Shown: positions 52,242 to 61,154 of the stretch, in pieces
Position numbering within the stretch: position 1 is the first letter of the stretch
Layout: each line of letters opens with the position of its first letter
From: Chlamydomonas reinhardtii
Lineage: Eukaryota > Chlorophyta > Chlorophyceae > Chlamydomonadales > Chlamydomonadaceae
Direction of reading: 5' to 3'
DNA: 64,000 nucleotides
Assembly: GCF_000002595.2 (NCBI RefSeq)
Contig: NC_057006.1
Span: 5,067,356-5,131,355, forward strand
Position numbers and translations under genes: made by a program
Notes under the pieces: model-generated
Database searches by the model: none
What the model was told of the DNA's origin: nothing
What the model saw: only the letters and a program-made list of their open reading frames with translations

Positions 52242-53857
52242 ATGCACGAACCACCAAGGTAGGCGCCAAGTAGCTTTCCTATCATTGTTTCTGCTGGATA
52301 AGGACAGGCCAGCGAACTGATTCACGATTTCATTTTGCAGAAAGAAGAGCGCGCTGAAATACGTTCCCTGGGTGGCGATTATTGCCTTCCTCTTCATTTT
52401 TGTTGGCGTGATCGTCTGGTAAGCCCAGCGCTGACAGGTTGGGCTGGCTCGAGCTGGCGCCGCGCCGGGCCAACTGCGTTTGACTTGCTGACGCCTTGCC
52501 TTCCCTAACCTTTGACAGGGCTACGGGCGCAAACACAGCCCTATCCAACACAAATGACGCGCTGACCACGCTGAGCGTGGAGGCAGATGGCTATGTTCAG
52601 ACCATCCACAGCGTGGCTGTGGGCGCTAGTGTGGTGTGCTGCTTGATGGCAGCGCTGATGGTGCTTATGTCAGGAGGCCGGACATGCTTGGAGAGGGCTG
52701 TGGACCAAAGGGGTGAGGCCGTAGAGCGAGACCGGGAGGCGGGGCATGCCAGCTGGCGGGGCGCTGTCTGCCTGCACCTGCTGACCTGTTCCTCCTCGAC
52801 TTTGGCTGCGTGCCTGCATTACTACTGGGGCATGGGTGTGCCGATGCATGAACACTTGCGAGTCGCTGGAAGGAGCGTCCGCCATGGCTGTACAGGCATG
52901 TAGAAGATAACACCCTTTCCCCCAACGCACAGGCAAGGCGGTCTGCGGATCCTGGTTGTGGCTCGCAACAGAGGCGGTGCTGTGTGCGGTGTGGTGGCTC
53001 ATTCTCTTCTGGTTGGTGTTTGTTATCTTTGGCAGCTGCCTTTGGTACGGCGCTACCTATACCGTCCGTGGCGTTCTCCAGGTGTCCATCAACACGGCTG
53101 TCGCGTACGGCAACAGCACGGTGCTGCCGCCGTCGCCCTTCCCTAGCCTCCCTCCTTCCCCGCCTCTCAACATCACCAACTCGACGGTGCTGAAGTTGTC
53201 CCCGCCTCCTCGCAGCCCTCCTCCACCATTTGTTTGTGCTAGCAGCTGCCTCAACCTGGCCCTGTTCAACTTCCTTGTTCAGGTGCGCTGTGTGTCAAGG
53301 GCTGCGGTGGGATGTTTCAGATTCCCATTTGGTTGCCGCCGCGCAGCTATCCGCATGCGCCTGTTACACTGCCACATAACATTATATTTTGCATTGCCTT
53401 GTGTTTGGCCGTACAGAAGGACATCTGTGTCTGCTCGGTGGCACTCATGAGCCAGGCGCTTTACAAAACGAACAAGGCCTATGACGCGCTTGGCAGCGTT
53501 GTGGCCGGGGCCTTCCTCATGTGGTGCGGAGCAAGTTTCCTGCTCATGAGCTCGGTGGCGGACTTTGCAAAGACGAAGCGCGAGCGTGAGCTCCTGCTCC
53601 GTGCGCAGCGTGCCGCTGTCGACGCCGCGGCTGGCCAGCTGGCATTGGGCACTGCGCCCGGGTACGCGCCTGGGTATGGCGGCGACACGCTGCCGCTCAT
53701 TAAGACGCAGCAGATGCAGCAGGCGGCGCTCCAGCAGCAGCAGATGCAGCAGATGCAGATGGCACAGATGATGGCGCAGGCGCAGGCCGCTCATATGCGG
53801 CCACCCGGGCAGGTGTCCACCGGTGCCAGCCAGCAGAACATGGGCCATCAGGTTTAA
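52242..53857 (+). CDS. Four-TM protein with Cys-flanked, Pro-rich extracellular loop (proteolipid/M6-like topology)
   Basis: Five exons: 52242-52258, 52341-52418, 52519-52712, 52933-53282, 53417-53857, giving 359 residues. TM1 is VPWVAIIAFLFIFVGVIVW; TM2 VAVGASVVCCLMAALMVLM; TM3 AVWWLILFWLVFVIFGSCLW; TM4 VVAGAFLMWCGASFLLM. Between TM3 and TM4 lies a loop with SPFPSLPPSPP and SPPPRSPPPP motifs, likely hydroxyproline-type glycosylation sites in a green alga, then FVCASSCLNLALFNF and KDICVC, which could form disulfides. The C-terminus is a Gln/Met-rich cytosolic tail. Topology and cysteine placement recall animal proteolipid protein/M6, but sequence similarity is not demonstrated. The 5-residue first exon rests on one ATG and phase. 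A decayed copy of exon 3 lies at 58938-59290. Confidence 0.72.
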
Positions 53858-54012
53858 GTCCTAGGGGCGTAGGTTAAGGCTGGTATGGACTCCTTGACGA
53901 TGTACTGGGCGTACGAGGCGAAAGTTGGCGCAACCTGGGTGATTTCTACTTGGCAGGTATGCAGCGCTATGCTGTAGATGTACGGTTTCTTCTATGTGTG
54001 CGCAGTCTGCTT

Positions 54013-54120
54013 GGAATGGGACCATACGGTATATAATAACCGTTCCCATTCCCTCAGGGGCTCAGCCCCTAGCCTTACGAGCCTCGGCTCGTGAGGAAGC
54101 GCACAACATTTTCGTGTGCG
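54013..54120 (+). other. Run of four consecutive stem-loops
   Basis: Four back-to-back inverted repeats lie in 108 nt: GGAATGGGA/TCCCATTCC (54013-54052) enclosing a second stem ACGGT/ACCGT with an AT-only loop; AGGGGCT/AGCCCCT (54056-54070); ACGAGCC/GGCTCGT (54077-54092); CGCACA/TGTGCG (54100-54120). All arms pair perfectly. It begins about 155 nt after the four-TM gene's stop, so it could sit in its 3' UTR, or mark the edge of a mobile element or a structured RNA. No known RNA family recognised. Confidence 0.8.
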
Positions 54121-55340
54121 GCTTTGGCTTTCGTTACTAACTTTTTGTAGCCTTTTGCGGGCTCTGTGAGGCTTTACGACTTGGTTCCGACTTGGTTTGG
54201 ATGGCTTCGGCCTTGGGTGGGTGCGTCGCGCCCTGTTTTCGGCATTGCGCGTTCTGTGGCGGCTGGCCGCGTCTGGGTGGCCGGCCGCGCTCGTTCTGCT
54301 CTGTGGTCGCTTTTTGGTTTAGTGTGTGCAGGTTACGGTGGCCCTGGTGGTCGCTCGTGGCCCGGCGCAAGCTTCGATGTTCCGTGGTGCTCCTCGGCGC
54401 CTCTCCTCGTGCCGCCTGGCCCGCCGTCGTCTCCACCGGCGGCCTTGCTGGCTCAGCAGATAGTTAGGTTGCGGGTGCCGTTCGTAGCATGGCGGTTCAG
54501 GGACCGTTAGGCAGCAGATGACGCTGGTCCCGGGTGTCGGATGTGAGTGCCCGGGCGGCTGTTGCCCGGGCGCCCGGGCGGCTGGTGCGCCTGTTCGCCT
54601 CCGGGCGCGCGCGTGCCTGTTTGGTGGGTCGGTCTAGTTCGCTGGTGGGGCGGGTGGAGGGCGGTGTGCCCGTGGCGAGGTGTTGTGGTGTACTGGTGGT
54701 TTGGTCAGTTTCCGGCTCGGTTTCCCTTTGTGGTGCCTCGGCACCGACGTTTCCGGACATGGGCCTCCGGGCCAAGACATTGCGCGTCTGTGACGCCGAC
54801 GAGAAAATGTGTGGTGCTTGCGTTTGATGGGGATGTCGGCAGACCTCTGGCCTGTCGCGCCTTGTTGTGCGTTGGTGCTGCCGCCAAAAGACCTAAACGA
54901 GATGAGGGGTGTTACGTGGCGGTGGGGCTTTGGCGGGCTTCGGCTTGGCTTCGACTCATGTGCGTAACACTATGAAGGTCGGCAGCCAACCAGGGGGCGG
55001 GTGTTGTTTCTCTGGGTCGCAGATGGCCCTTCGCGGCGTGGGTACGGCGTGCCCCCGCTTGTCGGGCTGTCCCTTCAATTGTAATCCGCATCCATACGGT
55101 AGACTGATATCAACGAAGACCCGAGTCCTTGTAGGCTGGCGTCTTTGTGGTGGCGACCCAACGCCTGTTACAGGTGACTTGACATACAAATTTCCGTGTA
55201 AGGATGAACGAGTGGCTTGATAGAGCATGAGACGCTGCGGGAGTCGACATGTACTGATCAGCAAACTTTCGGGTGGGGTTGGGGGCACTGGGTGGGGGTG
55301 GACATGCCAGCAGGTCGCTGCTGGCAGCAGGGCTCCTATC
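54121..55340. other. Strand-asymmetric G/T-rich block, no recognised gene
   Basis: From 54121 to about 54970 the plus strand is strongly enriched in G and T and poor in A, unlike its neighbours. On the minus strand two Met-initiated open frames (54137-54436, 54497-54775) encode Arg/Thr/Pro/Gln-rich, disordered-looking peptides. The block ends at a GTGTTACG (54909-54916) / CGTAACAC (54963-54970) inverted pair. This fits an element of unknown type or its remnant; no polymerase or transposase domain was seen. The remainder to 55340 shows nothing recognisable. Confidence 0.4.
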
Positions 55341-55360
55341 TTAATGTCTCCAGACATTAA
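55341..55360. repeat. 20-bp palindrome of the TGTCT/AGACA type
   Basis: TTAATGTCT and AGACATTAA form perfect 9-bp arms around a CC spacer. It is followed by a doubled GGCCATTTT. The same TGTCT...AGACA theme recurs at 58476-58612 on the far side of the satellite array. Confidence 0.85.
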
Positions 55361-56603
55361 ACGGCCATTTTGGCCATTTTCCAGACAAACGGAGGGGGGG
55401 GTTCACGCACGCTTTTGAACAAAACAAGCGGTGTCTGAGGAGAGGCAAACTCTACCATAGTGACATATATATTTTGTAGAAAGTGAGGGAATGTCATGGT
55501 CCTTTAGGAGATTTTCGGCAATATGACGAGGATGAAGGACACCCCGATCAAGTCTTCCTTTTTGCAGATGCGCAGAGCCGGTGACGAGGATTTGCCGGGG
55601 ATGCCGCATTTTAAGTCACGCAGAGTTGTCAGGGGTGCAAAGCCCGCTGCACCTCCTTCCACAGTCCATGGTCCAGCTAACCCGCGCACAGTGAAGAAAA
55701 GCTGAGACGATAGAGGTCAGGAATGAACAGAAGTCAGGGATGGACCCCGTGCACGGGCGGAACCGTGGAGCTGCGGAGGGGTTGAAGAAAACAGGCAGGG
55801 ACGAGGCGCGCGGGAGAGGGGGTATACAGCAGCCTTGACAGCAGCTTCGTATTGGAGTGCACTGAACCACTCGCACTCAGGGCGGGGCTGCTGTCAAGCT
55901 CAACCATGCTACTCCTCCATGCGTAGGGGAATCAACAAGAACGGGACCTGGGAAAGGACCTGGGAAAGGACCGGGGAAAGGACCGGGGAAAGGACCGGTG
56001 AAAAGGACCAGGGAATTGACCGAGGAATGGGGAGCCATCACGGGACATTGACTAGGACACAGTGATATTAAGAATTCAACATGAAACACATTACATTCTG
56101 CCGTCGGCACACAACAAATGGAGAAGCGGGGCACAAAATTAGGAGCAAACGATAATGTTTTCGTGAGTAGCTGCTGGGCTACAGTGTCAATAGTGTTTTA
56201 GTGCATCTGGAAGCTGATCCCCGTTCAGCGACGGGGTCTTCGGAGCAGAGTACCGACCGCTTACTGGGTCGGCTGTACCGGCCCGTCCGGCCGGCGTGTG
56301 GTGACGTTCTGGTCTTCTTGTGGTCCCGGAGCCCGTTGGCCCCCGACGACTCTTCCTCAACGTGACTTTTGCACGGGTGCTAGAACGGTCCTCTACGCTG
56401 GGCATGCATGGGGATTTGGGGGTGGGTTCAGCTGGCGCCGGATTCCCATCTCAACTAGACACCGCTCCCGACTAGGGGGCAAGTTGGCACGCGGAGGTGG
56501 GGACCGCATGCTACCATAGTGCGGGATATGATGGTGCGGGAGATGATGTTGTTGTTGACTTGTCCTGCGCGCCCTCCTCATGCAGACCGAACTGTCCATC
56601 CGG
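55361..56603. other. Region before the satellite array, with a 12-bp minisatellite
   Basis: Contains a short tandem run of GGACC(T/G)GGGAAA units at about 55943-56015. A 60-residue plus-strand open frame (55523-55705) includes SSFLQMRRAGDEDLPGMPHF, somewhat protein-like, but has no context that supports a gene. The rest is unassigned. Confidence 0.45.
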
Positions 56604-57887
56604 GCGATGCAAGAGGCATGGGCTGGCATTGCCGGGCGTGTGATTTTGGACGGTTGCATGTGCGGCCTGGTGGGCAGCGGCTTGGAATGCCCTGTCTGCG
56701 GTTTCTCCGCCTGACAACATGCGTGTGTCATGGCAAACCTTGTACTGCTAGGGACGCATGCAGGGCGTCAAGCATTCTGGAGGGCGCGGGCGATGCAAGA
56801 GGCATGGGCTGGCATTGCCGGGCGTGTGATTTTGGACGGTTGCATGTGCGGCCTGGTGGGCAGCGGCTTGGAATGCCCTGTCTGCGGTTTCTCCGCCTGA
56901 CAACATGCGTGTGTCATGGCAAACCTTGTACTGCTAGGGACGCATGCAGGGCGTCAAGCATTCTGGAGGGCGCGGGCGATGCAAGAGGCATGGGCTGGCA
57001 TTGCCGGGCGTGTGATTTTGGACGGTTGCATGGGCGGCGTGGTGGGCAGCGGCTTGGAATGCCCTGTCTGCGGTTTCTCCGCCTAACAACATGCGTGTGT
57101 CATGGCAAACCTTGTACTGCTAGGGACGCATGCAGGGCGTCAAGCATTCTGGAGGGCGCGGGCGATGCAAGAGGCATGGGCTGGCATTGCTGGGCGTGTG
57201 ATTTTGGACGGTTGCATGGGCGGCCTGGTGGGCAGCGGCTTGGAATGCCCTGTCTGCGGTTTCTCCGCCTGACAACATGCGTGTGTCATGGCAAACCTTG
57301 TACTGCTAGGGACGCATGCAGGGCGTCAAGCATTCTGGAGGGCGCGGGCGATTCTAGAGGCATGGGCTGGCATTGCCGGGCGTGTGATTTTGGACGGTTG
57401 CATGTGCGGCCTGGTGGGCAGCGGCTTGGAATGCCCTGTCTGCGGTTTCTCCGCCTGACAACATGCGTGTGTCATGGCAAACCTTGTACTGCTAGGGACG
57501 CATGCAGGGCGTCAAGCATTCTGGAGGGCGCGGGCGATTCTAGAGGCATGGGCTGGCATTGCCGGGCGTGTGATTTTGGACGGTTGCATGTGCGGCCTGG
57601 TGGGCAGCGGCTTGGAATGCCCTGTCTGCGGTTTCTCCGCCTGACAACATGCGTGTGTCATGGCAAACCTTGTACTGCTAGGGACGCATGCAGGGCGTCA
57701 AGCATTCTGGAGGGCGCGGGCGATGCAAGAGGCATGGGCTGGCATTGCCGGGCGTGTGATTTTGGACGGTTGCATGCGCTGGGCGGCGTGGTGGGCAGCG
57801 GCTTGGAATGCCCTGTCTGCGGTTTCTCCGCCTAACAACATGCGTGTGTCATGGCAAACCCTGTACTGCTAGGGACGCATGCAGGGC
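56604..57887 (+). repeat. 186-bp satellite, seven tandem copies
   Basis: Units start at 56604, 56790, 56976, 57162, 57348, 57534 and 57720, exactly 186 bp apart. Copies 5 and 6 share a GATTCTAG variant in place of GATGCAAG; copies 3 and 7 share TAA for TGA and GGCGTGG for GGCCTGG; copy 7 has 4 extra bases near 57776. Because 186 is a multiple of three, one frame is open through the array, encoding a 62-residue Cys-rich unit. A second frame encodes a unit ending LECPVCGFSA before a stop in every copy. I treat it as a satellite, not a gene. C. reinhardtii has satellites of similar unit length, but I cannot confirm identity. Confidence 0.95.
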
Positions 57888-58032
57888 TGCAAAGCTTGGC
57901 CGCGTGCCCCAGCGCAGCAGCCACAACGCCCGCCCGTCCCGTGTGAAGCATCGTGTGTGTGAGATTGATGTCAAGGCACTTCTGAAGGAGGCTGAGGAGG
58001 AGGCCGTTCAGAATGTGGATGTCTCGTGCTAA
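57808..58032 (+). pseudogene. Possible gene tail or exon fragment at the satellite's right edge
   Basis: After the last repeat the frame of the 62-residue unit continues into unique sequence that looks like a protein C-terminus: RVPQRSSHNARPSRVKHRV, CEIDVKALLKEAEEEAVQNV, ending DVSC and a stop at 58030-58032. The Glu-rich amphipathic stretch looks coding. No start or upstream exons were found apart from the satellite, so this may be the surviving end of a gene whose last part was amplified, or chance. Low confidence. Confidence 0.3.
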
Positions 58033-58475
58033 TAATTTGGCATACGAACGTTTGAATTCTTTGAAAGCGGTCCATCTAGCAAATACATACCCGATACGAT
58101 TGTGTATGATTGAAACGTTGAAAGAAGGGACGATAGTGTATTGGGGATTCGATGCACGAGGGTGTGTGCCGACGTGTGAAGATGACTAAACTGGAAGCGG
58201 TTAGGCCGCGATGGCGCTCTGCCTGTGTGTATGTGCGGTAGAACTGTGACTGGTCATGGCTTTGGCCCCGGCACTTCGGTGACAGCAAGCAGTTAGCAGG
58301 TATAGCATGTACGCCGCGCAGGCAAGCGAAGGCTCAGAGTTGCTTGGGGAAACGCGCTGCGACATGCCTGTGCATATGATCGCATTTGGACTTGTTCATT
58401 AGTGTTGCACTGCGTGAAACAGATACAAAAGCCGCCGTTTACAGTTGCGAAAAAGCGAAATTGCAACATGTCAAG

Positions 58476-58612
58476 ATGTCTAGACATTTTACATGGCTTC
58501 CACAAAGGCACTTTGTCTAGACAAAAAAATCGTGGATTTGGGGGCCTGTTTGTCTACCCCCTTGACAAAAATTTCCGCTCCAGAGGCCAGGAATGTCTGG
58601 GTCAAGACATTC
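58476..58612. repeat. Cluster of three TGTCT/AGACA palindromes
   Basis: ATGTCTAGACAT (58476-58487), TTTGTCTAGACAAA (58512-58525) and GAATGTCT/AGACATTC arms (58591-58598 and 58605-58612). They share a core with the palindrome at 55341-55360. Confidence 0.85.
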
Positions 58613-58937
58613 CCCCGCAAACAAGATACGACCCCTGGCTGGCAGGCAATTATGCAGATGTTTCATTTGACTGAAACCTGAACAGGAGCGGTGGATGCGG
58701 TACGTGGGCGTGCGTCTGTGAGGCACAGTACAACTAGACACCACGTGGCCACAGGCAGAGATGGATGTATAGTCAGTGGCTACAGTACTGGATTGCGTTT
58801 CCTTGCTGCGATATTTGGGGCCGGAGCCCCCGGAACGAAGCGGTTTCTGCGATACCACCACCTGCAAGCGCTTAATGATGCGCATCTTGAGTCTTTGTAT
58901 GGGTTGCGCTCTCAGACAGTGCCTTGACGTTTGGATG

Positions 58938-59290
58938 TAATCGCCTGCCGTTAAGCTGGGCTGACTCGAGCTGCCGCCGCGCTGGTGCTGTGGTTTAACC
59001 TCCCTTCGGGCCACGGGTGCAATGTGCAGACACAGTCCTATGCAACGCACACGATGCTCTACCCACGCTGAGCATTGAGGCAGATGGCTATGTTCAGACC
59101 ATCCACAGCGTGGCTGTGGGCACTAGTGTGGTGTGCTGCTTGATGGCGGCGCTGATGATGCTTATATCAGGAGGCCAGACGTCGTTGGAGAGGGCTGTGG
59201 ACCCAAGAGGTGACCCCGTGAGGCGCGACCGGGAGGTGGGGCTTGCCAGCTGGCGGGGCGCTGTCTGCCCGCACCTGCTGACCCCTCGAT
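58938..59290 (+). pseudogene. Decayed copy of exon 3 and flanks of the four-TM gene
   Basis: The region matches 52436-52793 over most of its length, including the stretch encoding EADGYVQTIHSVAVG and VVCCLMAALM and part of the following intron, with scattered substitutions (for example ALMMLIS for ALMVLMS). The acceptor end and the beginning of the exon are rearranged, and the donor GGGTGAGG is changed to AGGTGACC. Exons 1, 2, 4 and 5 are absent. It is a partial duplication about 6.5 kb from its parent and cannot encode the full protein. Confidence 0.85.
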
Positions 59291-59788
59291 TCGATCACTC
59301 CAGACGTATACCTCCCCTGACGTATACCACTGATGCGGCGACGCTGAGAAGCTCTAAACGTCGCACACCCAGAATGCAAATTACAGCGCAACAAGATGGA
59401 GTGTTCTCCGCGGACTGGAGCACCATGTACTCCAGGCGTGGTCCGTGCGGGAGGTTAACACAGTTCACAACTTCTGTGGCATATTGCAGCCACCGACACC
59501 CGCTATGCGGGCAAACACACCGTACGCCAGAAGCCCCGAACCCCCATGCTTTGCCCCGGCTACCCCGAAGGCCGAAGGCACAACATACCTACCTGCACTG
59601 ATTGGCACAATCCTACGTCCACCATGAGGTGTCTTCAGCACACGCAGCACATTCTACAACGGCGCATGTAGTGCTTATGTCCGATCATGATCGCGCTGTT
59701 GCCCCAGGAGAGATTCACGCGTACGGCAGTTGGCGCCTGCTGCCCTAACTATTATTGCTGTAGTATGCCAGTCCGGCACGTGCATGCT
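59291..59788. other. Unassigned region
   Basis: About 500 bp with no supported feature; it includes the likely 3' UTR of the minus-strand gene ending at 59789. Confidence 0.4.
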
Positions 59789-60951
59789 TTAATCCGTGCT
59801 AGATGGCCCGTTCCCGAGTGGTGGCGGCTTGGGCACACCGTTTGCGCCCCCCGCGCCGCTGTCTGCGCCGCCATCTAGCATTTGCACCAGGCGCTGCGAG
59901 CGAACAAAGGCGGGCCGGCAATAAATATTCAGCGCTCGTCAAAGACGGGGGCCCGGTGTGTGGTCGGGCTGCCAAAAGGCCCAGTGTGCTGCAAGCATGC
60001 GATTTCCCGGCACACGGTCACTACCAGGCGCAATGCAGCCACGCGATAAGCTTGATGTGCGCCCGCCAGCAGAACGGTATCCCCCAGAGGTACCCCCATC
60101 GGCACACGGAGCCCAGCCGCACGCGCGTCCTACCTTGCGCATGGCTTCGCGCTCCTCCTGCTCGCGCCTTGCCGTCGCCGTCCTGTAAAGCCGAAGACAG
60201 GCACGTGATGCGGCACCACCTCCTCTCGACTGCTGCCCTAGGGCATTGCCCGCGGTCCTGGTGCAGCCTCCTCCATACCGTACGAATGCCGGGATCACTA
60301 CAAGTAGGCCCCATAAGCCGCTGCACCAAGACCGGGGCTGCTGTGCGGTACAGTACGCAGAGCCACGCAGAAACGGAAGGCATGTGCAACAGACACGGAA
60401 GGCATATGCAGCAGCCCGCACAATTGATGTTCCGCAGAGCCTTGAGAGCACAAGGCAAGAATTCATGCAGGCCTGTGTGTGCGATGGGGTGCGAGGCTAA
60501 GTAAGCCCCCTCCGCTGCTGCTTTCGCACCTGGCCGCCTTAATGAGGATTTGGTCGAGCCCCAGGATCCGGTTGAAGGTGAAGGCCAGCAGGAGCAGGAG
60601 CAGCACGACCGAAGCAAATATCGCGGCTGGGTTAACGACAATGTCTTGGTCTTGGAAGCTGTGCAGCAAGATGCATCTCTATCAGCATGCAGTCATTCGG
60701 CCACGCCAGATCATGAGCGCACGCAGTTGCCTACAACCTCCCCCCCCCACACACACACACGTCCCGCTAATTGGCAGATGTGTTTGCAAGCCCTTGCTGC
60801 CCACTTGCCTAGACGGGTCGACACGCGTCAGCATAGCTTGGGCGTCCGCCGGCGAGACTTGCCCCACTCCAGCGAACGTGCTCAGCTGGCCGAGATTACT
60901 GCAAGCATCGGGAACAAAAGCCTCGGTAGGGTGGGCATCGTGGGTGGGCAT
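59789..60951 (-). CDS. Small single-pass membrane protein, unrecognised
   Basis: Four exons: 60809-60951, 60530-60658, 60134-60182, 59789-59893, giving 141 residues. The N-terminal 50 residues (including AFVPDACSNLGQLSTFAG and SPADAQAMLTRVD) precede one strong transmembrane helix, NPAAIFASVVLLLLLLAFTF, followed by NRILGLDQILIKAARTAT. A basic and acidic helix (RREQEEREAMRKRLVQML) and a Gly/Pro-rich tail end the protein. Intron 1 begins with GC (AG|GCAAGT), and all phases close. The layout of a short lumenal part, one TM and a charged helix resembles small organelle-membrane subunits, but no family was recognised. A missing upstream exon or targeting peptide is possible. Confidence 0.65.
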
Positions 60952-61154
60952 GTTGGGCTATGTTGTCTCGAGGAAGAGGATTGGCTGGAGAGATTTGCTC
61001 CCGCCCCATCCAGCAACCCCGGGACAGGGTTGCCACACTCTTACGCAGTCATTGACACGGCGGCCCCTTCCCCCCTGATCTGTTGAAGGTGTGCTCAGGC
61101 CCTCGTGACCAAGGAAGGGTGGTGCCACGCGCGGGCACCAACCTTAGCCTCCTA

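Noticed and set aside
56519-57835. A 438-codon open frame across the 186-bp repeats as a real gene
   Set aside because: The frame is explained by a repeat length divisible by three; the last copy shifts frame through 4 extra bases, and there is no supported start or conserved domain.
56604-57887. Tandem array as a CRISPR array
   Set aside because: Units are 186 bp, contiguous, without spacers, in a eukaryotic nuclear genome.
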